Origin: Turritopsis dohrnii
Lineage: Eukaryota; Cnidaria; Hydrozoa; Anthoathecata; Oceaniidae
Direction: 5' to 3'
Assembly: GCA_027922465.2 (NCBI GenBank)
Contig: BQMF02000139.1
Coordinates: forward strand, 1 to 64,000
Length of the DNA stretch: 64,000 nucleotides
The notes beneath the pieces are model-generated. The model searched no databases and was not told the origin of the DNA. It saw nothing but the letters and a program-made list of their open reading frames with translations. Positions within the stretch are counted from its first letter, which is position 1, and each line of letters opens with the position of its first letter. A program made the translations under genes and the position numbers. This document shows positions 46,001 through 56,347 of the stretch, in pieces.

Positions 46001-48322
46001 AACGTCACTGCGATGAAGAGTATTTTTGTTGAAATATTGTGTGTATTTCTATAGAAACGCACTCCTTCATAGTGAGTTTTCAACGAATTTACCCATGTCT
46101 AATTACATATCATGCTTATGAAAATCAAATGTTTTAAAAATCTACGGAAAAGGATTTATGTTGAATAAAAAAAAAGTGAGAAGTGTCTGATTCTGTAAAG
46201 TAGATCTATAAGATGAGGTAGCAGAATTCTCAGTACCCTGAACGAATCCACATTTTCAATGACACTGTAGGTTAGATGACGCTGTTGATGTCGTCAAATT
46301 ACACCGACTTATAAACGAAGACGCGTCACAAACAGCCGACGAAACGTTGGAAGGTGCAAGTTTGTTGAAGGTAATTTTTAAATCTATGTTAACAACAATG
46401 CTTCTTTGTTGTTGAGTTTTTTCTCCGTGCGCGACAGGAAGATACAGCAGTCTCTCTAATTAACGGACACCATTGGTGCAAGGAAATCTGTCCGCTATTT
46501 AAAAGTGTCCGCTTTTTGGAAAGTTTGCTATTTTTTGGCCAATTTTAGACAAGTGAAGTTTAGTCAAGAATATGCAATTTATGCGTTTTTTAATAACAAA
46601 ACTAACGAAACTAAAAGTGCGTTAAACTCTTTTCATAAAAATATTAAAAAAAACAACAAAAAACGATGGGTATATTCTTAGATATGGGTTTTCGTAAAAT
46701 ATAAACAAAAGAACGATCAGACAGAGCGTGTTCTTAGGGTTTAAAAAAGTCTTTAATGTTTGTTTGTCTCGTACTCAGTATTGTTTTATTTTCCAATTTG
46801 TTTTTTATTGCGCCAAACATTGCTTTCAGTGTTATCGAGAAGGCTTAAATTTATAAGCTTGTCTACCATTCCCAATGCTTCGTTAGGGCTTACTTCCATT
46901 ATTTCAACATGGCAAAAGGATAAATCGTGGAAGAGGATATGGGCTAGAAATCCCTGTTCAATATCGCTATACAGGGCCTGCCAAAGCCTTACGATGGATG
47001 ATTAAAAAACTAGAGAAAGTTGAGAAAGAACTGAATAATTGCGTAGAAAAATGCTTAAAGTGAATTAAATATATGGGATACCAAAGTAGATTCAGGGATG
47101 AAAATCTTCCGCGGATCCGCGGATTTCCGCGTTCGAGGACCGTCAAGAACGCTGAATTCCGCGGCACAGGTTTTGAACGTTGACTTCTTTTTCCTAAGAT
47201 TGATTTTTGTTTATCTTATGAAAAATAGATATCTGTATATATCTATGTCTATATCTTGTGCTGCAGCAGGTAACCTTGATATCAACCCCATTTGTAGAAT
47301 TTCGTTGCGCACGTGCAAAGAAAGAAAAATTGCTAACTCGTTCCCAGTATATTTCATAGAAATATTGTTTTGACGCAGGTGTTTACTGAGAAATGATTTT
47401 TAATTTTTTGTATTAAACCTCTGAGCTGAAGAGCAAACTGAATAACAGAGGGCTGTATGTGTACACGGTTAATCAAGGAGCCAGATGTAAATAAAGATGG
47501 CGACTAAGTAGCTGGGAGCACGTTTTGTCATAGAAAAAAACAAAGAACGATACTGAAACGCGGGGGAAAAGAACATTTGCTCTTGAAGTAAAACATTGCT
47601 TTCAAATTTTTTTCAACCAAATGGATGGTGCCCGATTTTGAATCTTCTATGTACTTGCTTTGACAAATTCAGTCGAAGAAGAGAGATGTGTACGTCCAGA
47701 TATTTCTGGGAAAGCTATTTTCCGGCGATCTAAAGGGTTAAAAATCCCAAAATTTTTTTGCCCTTTGCGCCCTACCATGGGAGGCCCTCAGGTAGCCACT
47801 GAATCGAGTGTTCCGCGGATCATGAGTCGGCCCATTTTCATCCCTGTAGATTAAATATTTGTTATTAATTTAGCCACGTTTTGAAAATCTTGACAAAATT
47901 TCGTCGCTAAAGGAAAAAAGCTCAAAAAGGCCATTCCATGTAAAGAAATGTGTCCGCTAATTAGAGTGTCCACTAATTGACTGTCCGCTTTTTAGAGAGT
48001 TTTCTATGAAATTTTGACCAGCATTCGGTCGGTGTATTGAAAATTGTCCGTTAATTGGAGATGTCCACCTTTTAGAGTGTCCGTTAATTAGAGAGACTAC
48101 TGTATAAGCTATCTAAGAAAATGAGCTTGTTCGAGAAAACACTTCAGGCTAAAATATTTGGCTACAGTTAGTACCTCAAGACATCCTGATTCTTTCGTGT
48201 ATACTACACAAGATCTTCGTTAACACGTGCTTCATCAAACACGTGTTTTCTTTATTTTTCACTTTTGCAAGACTTTGACTGGGTACTTCATCGAGCAGTG
48301 CAAACTCAGGCGTAAGGGATAG
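31061..48322 (+). CDS. MRPS22: Mitochondrial small-subunit ribosomal protein mS22
   Basis: Seven exons: 31061-31366, 43597-43767, 43979-44125, 44362-44445, 45743-45888, 46271-46370, 48272-48322; 334 residues against about 360 in mammals. It is a metazoan-specific protein of the mitochondrial 28S subunit. Family signatures: EEVQTILKRLTGLNL (exon 1), RMPPVM...PINAILSEDRDI and FMFTDIS (exon 2), REATWDERDRM (exon 3), RKVYDDV...LLHSTRHYGGMIFYF (exon 5). Introns 1-4 and 6 are phase 0 and intron 5 is phase 2; all are GT-AG. The start is the ATG at 31061, because the longer open frame upstream only begins with TTG. The last exon (16 codons, beginning TLTGYF) is the weakest. Intron 1 is 12.2 kb and packed with transposons. 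Confidence 0.93.
31585..33851. mobile_element. TA-flanked element A (GAGTTGGGGCGAGATTCAAC family)
   Basis: In MRPS22 intron 1. Left end TACCGTGAGTTGGGGCGAG, right end its complement, CTCGCCCCAACTCACGGTA. The next block, GATTCAACTCTGTGGGG, is repeated at the right end with the phrase doubled. About 2.27 kb including a nested 0.92-kb hAT-like insertion. Opposite-orientation relative of 35310-38328. Confidence 0.8.
32156..33075. mobile_element. hAT-like element with 5-bp target duplication
   Basis: Ends CAGGCCTGGTCGTAAGA and TCTTACGACCAGGCCTG-type complement, flanked by ACACT on both sides (32151-32155, 33076-33080). A subterminal GGCGTGCGATCGCACGC palindrome is echoed at the right end (GGCGTGCGATGACCACACG). 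920 bp, nested in element A. Confidence 0.82.
35559..36929. mobile_element. hAT-like element with 6-bp target duplication
   Basis: Ends CAGGCCTTGACATAA and TTATGACAAGGCCTG, flanked by ATGTCA (35553-35558, 36930-36935). Removing it restores the sequence seen uninterrupted in element A (TTTTGACGTCAAAATAAC). Contains the MITE at 36042-36556. Confidence 0.85.
36042..36556. mobile_element. TA-flanked MITE rich in GCGCTTAT / AAGCGCCC
   Basis: Begins TACCGTATTTCCTCTATTAA and ends AAAGAGGAAATACGGTA. The interior is filled with repeats of GGGCGCTTAT and its complement AAGCGCCCGGG on both flanks. It lies inside the hAT-like element at 35559-36929, itself inside element B, itself in a LINE in MRPS22 intron 1. 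Confidence 0.85.
38452..39505. mobile_element. TA-flanked element, TACCGTCAATCATCCTAAC family
   Basis: Inverted ends CCGTCAATCATCCTAACTTC and its complement, with TA at 38452-38453 and 39504-39505; the terminal repeats run at least 45 bp (through CTTCCAAACTTCAGAC). About 1.05 kb. Excision at TA rejoins the interrupted LINE reading frame exactly. No transposase readable. Confidence 0.85.
39806..40420 (+). pseudogene. LINE endonuclease-domain fragment
   Basis: Sense-strand remnant of the apurinic-like endonuclease of a non-LTR retrotransposon. It shows DFNVHHEKW (metal/DNA-binding GDFN motif with G changed to C) and NSDHGVVSV (catalytic SDH motif near 40089), joined by LDLFLTSNPD. Frameshifts and a stop near 40345 break it. 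Its first 200 bases recur inverted at about 41080-41285. Confidence 0.75.
40430..41285 (-). pseudogene. Inverted LINE fragment: endonuclease start plus reverse transcriptase
   Basis: On minus: GDFNVHHEKWLKF (about 41230) and the following 150 bases match the plus-strand endonuclease at 39806. The sequence then jumps (internal deletion) to a linker and reverse-transcriptase motifs AFDISKAFDKVWH (about 40655) and GVPQGSILGPTLFLLFIND (about 40510). The junction with the plus-strand piece is at about 40425. Several frameshifts. Dead. Confidence 0.75.
41286..41610 (+). pseudogene. LINE reverse-transcriptase C-terminal fragment
   Basis: Plus-strand frame FIPRSSTLWNSLPQSVFPS ... followed by a stop at about 41608. 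The LWNSLP motif is typical of the C-terminus of Jockey/CR1-like LINE open frames. Preceded by an inverted short duplication around AGATGAATAT (41415-41460). Confidence 0.6.
41611..43596 (-). pseudogene. Decayed antisense coding-like fragments
   Basis: On minus, several short frames look protein-like but do not link. Examples: KTSQPILDLLNDDPDKASKI (about 42200), ELTDFVRPYSYEAALDCNGC (about 42510), and a frame around 43000 with LRKALLDIQARTSAYNATL. They are interrupted by stops and frame changes. No family recognised; retrocopy or transposon-derived gene are both possible. A GT microsatellite is at about 43337-43351. The 3' end is the acceptor region of MRPS22 exon 2. Confidence 0.25.
44144..44308. 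mobile_element. Near-perfect hairpin MITE, copy 1 (MRPS22 intron 3)
   Basis: 165 bp. Begins TACCTTATCGGGGATAATTT and ends with its complement, AAATTATCCCCGATAAGGTA, with CGTCGGG/CCCGACG next. Almost the whole length pairs with itself. TA target. Confidence 0.85.
45418..45482. repeat. GTTGCTTATAAAA repeat, MRPS22 intron 4
   Basis: CTTGTTGCTTATTTGTTGG and GTGTTGCTTATAAAAAGAAA, related to copies at 15885-15935 and 24085-24175. Confidence 0.35.
46443..48104. mobile_element. TA-flanked element, ACAGTAGTCTCTCTAATTAACGG family
   Basis: Left end TACAGCAGTCTCTCTAATTA, right end TAATTAGAGAGACTACTGTA, both preceded/followed by ACGGACA and its complement. Subterminal GTCCGCT/AGCGGAC-like motifs recur. 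1.66 kb, in the last MRPS22 intron, with a nested hAT-like element. The CAGTAGTC start and TA target fit pogo/Tigger-like Tc1/mariner relatives. Confidence 0.8.
47093..47846. mobile_element. hAT-like element with 6-bp target duplication
   Basis: Ends CAGGGATGAAAAT and ATTTTCATCCCTG, flanked by TAGATT (47087-47092, 47847-47852). Subterminal CCGCGGATCCGCGG palindrome on the left and TTCCGCGGATCATG on the right. 754 bp, nested in 46443-48104. Confidence 0.9.
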
Positions 48323-49601
48323 CTGTCAGAACATCACATTTCTGCTATCTGTAAATAAGAAATAATCCCGTAGATTGCGTAGTTAAGCGTTCTGAGCGCG
48401 TATTTGTTAACAAGAGTACTTCGGTGGGCGCGTAGGCTTGAGAATCGAAATCTGTTCTTGTTCGCAAGTCATAGAATGTTGAAAGGGTTTGTTTTTCGTG
48501 CTGGTTGCTGATTCAGACCCGGGCGGTTGTGATAAATATTTCAACCAAACTGGGGCGTCTTATCGATAAATTACGCTACTACACAAAAAGCCACATTGGA
48601 CAAAACGTAAAATAAGATGGTGTGATAAGGTACTAGGCACTAGGTGCATTCCTGTTTTGCATTGAAAGTAAAAACATTTCTGAATATTTCTATCCGTTGT
48701 TACCATAGCAATATCTGTCGGATAACGGTCTTCATGATTTGCTGCAGCTGTTACTGGATCGTCAAGAAGAACAAACGATGCAAGCGTAGGCTTCCAAGTC
48801 ATGGTCGTATCATCCTTGCTAAATCCTCAATAGTTGCGCCCTCTGCTTGATGTTGCACGCCCAAGCACGAGCAACGGATTGATAATGTGGTCATTAGTAA
48901 GCCAGTAAATCCACGCATGTAGCTTTTGTTTGTATCCCTTGTTACGGAAGAAAAAACAAATAGTGTGGGATATTTTATTTAGAGAAGAAAAGCCTGTTGT
49001 TTATTTAAAAAACAAACAAGGTAGTAACCATTAAAACGCGATTAACGAAATCCTATGTACATCCTGTTACCTGCACGTAGTTTTATCTTTCAACTTAATT
49101 TCGCTATACCTTCATAACGGTCCTCTTTCACTTGCATCAATAAATAACTCGATTGTATGACGTCACGTGACAACCGGTTGTCTGTTATATACCGTAAATC
49201 GTTTTATAAACGGTTAAGATATCTAATTTAGTTTGTGATTGTTTACCGTTGTTGTTTGTTGAAAGTCACGTGGTGTTTATTTCCCGAGTGAGTTTGCGTA
49301 CACCGGTTTTGAAATCAACGACCTTCTCCGATAACCCCCTACCCGATTCCCGAAAGTAATTTTATTCGGGTGTTTATTCGAGCAGGCATGCACTTGTCCG
49401 CGAATTTGATCAAATAAACGGTGATAAGTGCGTCCAATCGATTCCTGTTTAGCGGTGTTCAGTTGCAGCATCACAATAAAAACACCGTCTCGGTTTTTAT
49501 TTGATTTCACATAAGCCAGAAACATGTTATTTTACCAAGGTTGCCACGGTTACCTGGATAAAGCCTTCAACTTTCTACTGTTTTCCATGTTTTCTCTAAG
49601 G

Positions 49602-49855
49602 GGGTGTTCACATGGAGAAAAATTACCCTGGCAAAGCGGGTCGGCTCGGTTCACCGGCCTGATTTTGTCTTGGGTTCACATGAGAAAAAAAGCATCCTGA
49701 CAAACCGGGCTGAAAAATTTTACGTGATTATCATTGTTTACACGTTACAAAGAAGAACATGCGCAAAAGGTGAAGGTTAACCGGGCTAGAAAAATTTCAG
49801 CCCGTCTTGCCGAGATCTCGGTTCATAAAGGCGAGACATTTCCCATGTGAACGCA
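49602..49855. mobile_element. Possible MITE with GTTCACATGG ends
   Basis: Left end GGTGTTCACATGGAGAAAAA, right end complementary to GCGTTCACATGGGAAATG. The interior has repeated CCGGGCTGAAAAATTT-like phrases. Ends are similar but imperfect and no target duplication is evident. Confidence 0.4.
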
Positions 49856-51099
49856 TGTTGAAACCCTGGGTTTAAGGTTGGGAACGAACCTGACGCCCCC
49901 GAAGCATGTTGTAACAGCCAGGGCGTTAGTTAGTGAAGAAATGGTGGATACTATAATACGAGAACTGTTCATGTGAAGAGATGGGGACAATATGCATTGG
50001 CACGAAAGAGAAGTGATTTACCACAAACATGATTGGACTAACCACGATGAAACAATAAGAAATAAGAGCCAATATCATTCTTGACAAATTGAATTATTAC
50101 AACACGCCGCAAGACACATTATACTGCAAGCATATTTGAAACTAGCAACGATGATCAGAGAATTTCGAATCAAAACTGGACGTTGCAGAATGGAGAATTT
50201 TCTTCTACGTTTCAGAGGCGTTGAGAGATTTCTCAGTTGTAGAAAAACCTCTGCCAAGGAGTGCACTTAAATGAAAATTTACACCTTAGTTCAATAAAAA
50301 TGCTCTTTGTCGCAGTAACTTTTTGACGAATTGCCAACTGGGTTACTTCTATTTTATTTCTTTATCATCATATTTACGCTTACCAGCCGGGCAAATTTGG
50401 TTAAAAAAACACTTCGGTGGAGAACATTTCTATAGAAAGCTCATACACGATTTCAATGGAAATGCACTTCGTCGCAGTGTCTTTTTGATGATTTTGGACA
50501 CTGGGTACGTTCTTGAAACATCTGGCTTTTTAGATACATACAAAAAATAGTGCCAGAATTTCGAATAAATTATAATATGAACTGAAGAAGGGCTTTTCAC
50601 GAAAGAATTACACAACCTCGTCTCCAGGTTAAATAAATTAAATTCAATAACAGATTCATTGCGTTAAATTTCCAAGGAAACGATATTGCGTCATGAAAAA
50701 TCTGCAACAACATGGTTTAGAAAACGAGTTTTTCTAAATTTAAATAATGACAAAATAAATGTGTTGATTGTTGATGCGTTTGATATGAGTTATCGATAAT
50801 AGATGTTCAAACGTTCCATTTCAAGGAGTTAACGATCTCCATAACATTCTCATAAAACAGATTAAGCTGACATCAGCCGACATTTTTACTATCGTGTGAA
50901 TGGAATCTAACAGAAATTATGACGAAAATACGGATGTCATGAGAAAAAACTTAATGCTTCCGAAGAAATGCAGTGAAAATCGGATATGACTGTTGGTGAT
51001 AACGTTGCACGACAACAGAAGAATATCCTGTAAAATTGAGCACTAAAACTTAACTTGTGAAAACCTTAACCCTGATTGCCTTTTCAGTTAAGCTTTTAC

Positions 51100-51199
51100 C
51101 AACTTCGTTCCCAGGGTTTCTTGCCTTTTTGATATACGGACGATATTCTTCGCCGTCGTCCGTATATCCAAAAAGCAAGAAGCCCTGGGAACGAGGTTG
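51100..51199. mobile_element. 100-bp palindromic element (GGGAACGAGGTTG family)
   Basis: CAACTTCGTTCCCAGGG ... CCCTGGGAACGAGGTTG, with inner arms TTTTTGATATACGGACGA and TCGTCCGTATATCCAAAAA; nearly the entire length is one inverted repeat. Flanked by AGCTTTTA on both sides (51091-51098, 51200-51207; a ninth base differs). Confidence 0.85.
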
Positions 51200-52054
51200 A
51201 GCTTTTATCGATTTATATCACCTGTCATTTAATCATGTATTTTTCTTTCTTAGTTGATAATGCCAATTAACTCGAAGAATTTCGCAATAAATAGATTTTT
51301 CCTTTTTCCTACTGAAAATTCTCATCACACTTCCCATTAAATAGATAATTAGATTTAAAAATGACAAACTCTAATTATTTGTTATCAGCACGTCTTCTCT
51401 ACTAAAGCAACTTTGTCAATCCCACAATAGAGGGGGCATGCTAAACACCAAGTAATTTATTCATGGTATTGTTTATTAGTAATATTCATAGAAACTTGGC
51501 ATTCTTCCCTAATAAAATGACAAATGTCGTTTTGATGTGCATGTGTTAAGTCGGCTTGACGTCAGACTTTTAAAAAAAGGTTTTTGAGATTTTTCCTAAG
51601 AGATTAATTTAATCTCATTGGTTAAAACCAAAGTCACGTGATTTTAAACTGTCTTCTAGGTTTGTCTATATGAAGGGTTTTCTACAATTAGCCATTTTCT
51701 GTACTAAGTTTTATCAAATTCAATACACTAACTATGAAATATCTTTAAATAGTGCAATACAAAGAAATATATACAATCTTCTCTCTTTAAAATGAAAACT
51801 TCAGGAAATTATTTACAATACACAAGACTATCATGGAGACCTTATAAGTTGTGACAGACTATCATGGAAAAAATCATCGTTTTGAATGCAACGTTTTCCC
51901 TTTCCCAGTGAGCAAGTTTGTTGAATAATCTCTGTGAAAGAGTGCATTTCTAAAGAAATATACGCACTATTTCAATAAAAATGCTCTTCGTCGCAGTATG
52001 TTTTGACGATTTTCCAAATTGATTTTCGTTTCTTACTTAAAAAGGTGTATCATA

Positions 52055-53440
52055 CTAGCGTAGAAAAAATAGGCTTATTAGATCTAAATATGATATATTT
52101 TTTGATAATAGTCTCTTTTTATTTTGTTTCCTTTTCTTGTTTTCTTTCTTTTTTCTTCTCTTCTCTTTTCTTTTAGTGACTTGCTCTAACTTCTTCTTCA
52201 TCTTCATGGAAAATCTTGTCACGGAGCTAACAAGATTGTTTTTTGTTTTTCTTTTCTTATTTCGTTTTCGTTTCTTTTTCAACTGTTTTCGCCTTTTGTT
52301 TCGATTTTTTCGTCTCGGAGGTACCGACGGAATTTCATTGACATGAATTTTGCATCGTTGACAACGGCAACCAGTAACGACTGGATACACGACAGTTTTT
52401 TGCTTTCCACCACATTTCAACTGCGCTGTTTTCTGTATCTTTGTCGTCGAGGCACAATGTGAGCAGGCTAAATTTCCGGACCGATGCACTGGCACAAAAA
52501 TAGTCGAACATTGTCCGTAACAGTATGATTTCCGTACTACGAGCGACTCGCAATCGTCATACCCAGCGGCCAAATCGTCATTATAATATTTCAATTCGCA
52601 AAATCTATGCTGTTTAAATCTTGGTGAAATCTCTTTAAAATGGTCATCCGTAGATACCGATGTTGCCATCGATACCGTAATCATGACAACAATGATGGTA
52701 GAAAGAACAACAAACGGTCCTAAAGAAAGTCAGTTTCCGTATGATTCAAAATGTCTAGTAAAATTCCTCATTCAATTATCAACTCAAAAAACTTTCTCAG
52801 ATTATGATATCTAATTGACCGTTAAAACTTGTTACTTCTTACTTTTAAAAGGAACAAAGTGATAAAAGTCACAGTTTGAAACCACAAGAAACCTTCACTA
52901 ATTGCCGATGGAAATCTCCCAAGAAAATCATAATTTCTTTTTAAGAAAAACACGATTTCCATGACAACGCTTGAAATGAAAAAGAAAAAAAAGAAACACC
53001 TTTGATAGATCGATTTATAAATGCTATGAGTAGTTAACTGAACCTTGAACCCAGGCTTTTTTGCCTGTTCAGCGCCCTTCGTATATCGTAAAGGTAAAGA
53101 AACACTCGGCTGAGGTTGTCGTTTTTATAAGAAACTCTAGTCTCTGAGTCCTAGAAGTCAAGGAAGTCCAACCCATGTCAAGAAACTGAAACATTATCTC
53201 TGATCTTTTATACTTATTGTTAAGAACTATAAAGTCAGTTATCTGTAATACACCAGGAACACCCTAATTATGTCAATATGATAAGGAGAAGAAACGTTCA
53301 GAGACTTGTTGTAAATATAATGTAAATCAATAAAGAGACTGGGTAGAAAGTTTCTCATAAAAAAATAAAACGCAAAATATGTTAATACTAAAAGACTAAT
53401 ATTTTGTTATTTGGTTGACGGGAAAAAACGTACCTTCCAT
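52055..53440 (-). CDS. Gremlin/DAN-like cystine-knot protein with basic tail
   Basis: Two coding exons: a 7-base first exon 53440-53434 (ATGGAAG, donor GTACGT) and 52719-52055 (acceptor TTTAG), giving 223 residues. The splice yields MEG plus PFVVLSTIIVVMITVSMA, a complete signal peptide that the internal ATG at 52684 would truncate. The CTCK domain covers residues 43-125: CYGQC (69-73), FVPVHR, CSHC (88-91), LKC (105) and CRCQRC (120-125). The CYGQC plus F-[VI]-P-x-H-R plus CSxC arrangement is characteristic of the DAN family (gremlin, cerberus), secreted antagonists of BMP ligands. Residues 126 to about 210 are dominated by Lys/Arg, suggesting binding to heparan sulfate or nucleic acid, or a low-complexity expansion. 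BMP antagonism is inferred. Confidence 0.82.
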
Positions 53441-54184
53441 TATGCAGCATCTGTGATTATATGCGACTTACTCTGTATGTTGAAAACTGGATTGATTACT
53501 TCTCAAATTACCCTTATATATATGGTCGGAAATGATTTAACGATCTTTTGAAAACACGCTAATGTGCATTTACAGAGCGCATTAGCTGAAATGTACAACA
53601 TTAAAATATTGATCAATGACATTAACAAATATCCGACGTGATTAACTTTTGACAACGCTTTTTTCGTTATACATTCACAAGTTCATCATTTCTTGAGCAA
53701 CTTCCTTTACTTATGGTTTTCTCTTTTTTTCTTCTGGAGTCCCGGACACAGAGTAGCAAAATGGATGAAGGCTAGTTTTTATGAATTTCTAAGCAGCGAT
53801 CACCTTGACATGTTAGTTGAAAGCATTGAAACTGATGGTGAAATGAATTTGTGAATATGTGAATTGTGTTTGAGACTTTCTTCACTCTCTAATTTGCGGA
53901 CACCACCGTACGCCAAAGACCATTTCATTTAGTTCTTAATGTAAACCTCGCTAAAACCGTTTGGGCCAATGAGGGTTAGTGTCAGGTCTCGTTCTTTAAA
54001 TAAGAATGCTTTTAACCGAGAAGTTTGACTAGCTCGAAGGCGGTGGATTAAAACCTTTATAAAAGAGGGCCCTTTTAAAGTAACCAACCTTCTCTAAGGT
54101 GACTGCTTCAGCTTCAACTTTTTAAAGCTTGCTATACAAGCAGTACACCTGTATATGCAACGCCTACTAGTTTATTATATGTTC

Positions 54185-54264
54185 CAACCTCGAACCTAGG
54201 TTTTCATCCCGTTTTGGCAAACGTCCATACATCAAAAAGGCAAGAAACACTGGGATCGAGGTTG
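54185..54264. mobile_element. Short palindromic repeat (GGGAACGAGGTTG family)
   Basis: CAACCTCGAACCTAGG ... CTGGGATCGAGGTTG with CATCAAAAAGGCAAGAA inside; shortened and diverged relative of 51100-51199. Confidence 0.65.
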
Positions 54265-54366
54265 TGTAAAGTCCGTAAACATGCTGGTAGTGCAAACACA
54301 ATCATAATTTAATTCTGACTTTTTTATTTCTGAGAGAAATACAAAAGAGACATGATTTCATGAATG

Positions 54367-54465
54367 ACCCCACGAGCTTCGAGGTTGTAGAAGAGGTCTG
54401 GTTACGAACTGGTTATGATCCCACGAGCTTCGAGGTTGTACAAGAGGTCTACGAACTGGTTATTC
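54367..54465. repeat. Direct repeat, about 50 bp x 2
   Basis: CCCACGAGCTTCGAGGTTGT ... AAGAGGTCT ... ACGAACTGGTTAT occurs twice in tandem; copy 1 has three extra bases (GGTT) before ACGAACTGG. Confidence 0.9.
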
Positions 54466-56180
54466 CAGAGTAGAATTAAACTACGTTGTTACAAGACACT
54501 AAATATGCATTACCGATCAAAAAATATCGTTAAATTTTGCAACGATCATATTTTAAATTTTTACCGTTGCTAATGAAATGATGAGTCAAGTTTTATTTGT
54601 GATCTGTATACATGAAACAGTCACGAAATGGAAGAAAAAAAGGATTACCGATATGTTTCTTTCAGGAGACATGGTAGTTAAGAATTTTTTGATTTCCAAA
54701 TTCAAAGAAACATTATCAGCTTTCATATCATCCTCCTGAGAGAACAAAACATACAGGAACGAAAAGGTTAATATTCAGTGAAATAAAATTGATTTGTGGT
54801 CGATTACCAGCTATTTCATCTTATGAAATAATTGCCAAAACATTTATTGACAGCTGTAATATTACCTTGACCACTCTCGTGAAGTGCTAATTATAGGATC
54901 TGTCATTCCATGGCTTACGCAACAAACCCCAAAGATTAAAAGTTCCAGAAAAGCGTTCTGAAAACCAAAGAATACACTGAAGAAACGCTCGTTACATTTG
55001 CAGTCGACTGTCACTAAACCAAAAAGTAATTCACGACCACGGATTTGTGGTCACACTTCCCTAGACAAACTGGATAATAATGGTTTTCTACTGGTCCAAA
55101 AAACCTTGTTTTTTTGCCAACCCATTTTGTCCAATTACTGAAGCGAGGCAAAACACACCTATGTTGGATGTTGCTTTCGTCATAACATTTCTTTATGAGA
55201 AAAACTAGCTAATCAAAACATAGCTGAACGATTGATCATAAAATTGCATTCCGATTGCGGTTATTCAAACTGTATGCGCCAAATGAAAAGCCTGAGTTCT
55301 AATGAAGAGCCTGAATACTAATTAACTAACCAGCTTTTGATTGATAGGTGAAACATAACGACTTTTTAAATAGCTGATTTGATACTGATAACAGATAAGC
55401 TGCAAGTAATGCACCTGAAGATGGAGGACTACAGGAGGCCAGCTGTGAATACATTATTGGTTATTCATAACAAAATCAACACTTACAAAAATTGCTTATA
55501 CCTTTAAAATAAATACTTATAAACATATAGCATGATGCCAAGGGGAAATTTCAGGCTTATTTTTTAGCTCACCATTGTAATCAAATCCCTTATATTCATT
55601 TTACAAATAAAAATGAATTTGTCTTTAAAATTTCATTAACACGTACCATTACAAGAGATTTTTCTCATGGTATATAGATTGAAAGGGTATCAGTAAAGGT
55701 ATCAGTCAAACACACGTTTATAGCATAAGAATACACACACGACGACATTAAAGGTCGTTTTACACTCAGCATAAAACTCTGCACGGTCAAAAATAGGAAT
55801 TCCTTTCATTTGTTTTCGCCATCAACATCAAGTTTTCTTCCGTGCAAAATTTTTCGCTGGAAGTGAAATAACCTTTAGGTCCATTTTCCATTAGATACAA
55901 TCGTCATTCGTCGAAAATGGCATTGGGCTACAAAAAAAAAAAATCCGACGAATGATTCCGCATAATGGGAAAAGGCTCTTAAAATAAGGCTTCTTACTGT
56001 ACAATAAAGTTTTACAAATAAAATATCCAATCAGCTTTTCAGAAATGTGTATCTCGTCATAAAAGCAGAAGAGGTCACTAAATATTACGTTGTTTATTTT
56101 TTTAATAGCAAGCCCTTTTATACGAAACTTTTGCTGACCTACATTGAGCGGGAAGGTCTGACGTAAATTCCTGAGAAAAT

Positions 56181-56347
56181 TACCTTATCGGGGATAATTT
56201 TGTCGGGGAAAATTTCGTCATTTTGCAAAATTATACTAATACTTTTCTTACAAATTTCATTTTTTCAAAATTTTCGTCGGGGAAACTTTTCGTCACGAAG
56301 CAAAAATTTCGTCACTTTTCCCCGACGAAATTATCCCCGATAACGTA
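56181..56347. mobile_element. Near-perfect hairpin MITE, copy 2
   Basis: 167 bp, starts TACCTTATCGGGGATAATTT and ends AAATTATCCCCGATAACGTA; same family as 44144-44308, with CGTCGGGGAAA/TTTCCCCGACG arms. TA target. Confidence 0.85.

Larger units (their letters stand above)
48323..52054. other. Intergenic between MRPS22 and the DAN-like gene
   Basis: No gene seen. Open frames (for example 48560-48802, 49277-49525, 50323-50550) have no recognisable domain. Contains a foldback-like repeat (about 49602-49855) and a short palindromic element (51100-51199). Confidence 0.5.

Noticed and set aside
48272..48313. Alternative MRPS22 last-exon frame giving DFDWVLHRAVQTQA
   Set aside because: Would need a one-base overhang from exon 6, which ends cleanly in phase 0 at AAG/GTAATT; kept only as a note.
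52336..52553. Overlapping minus open frame in another frame of the DAN-like gene
   Set aside because: Shadow of the cystine-knot exon; no pattern of its own.
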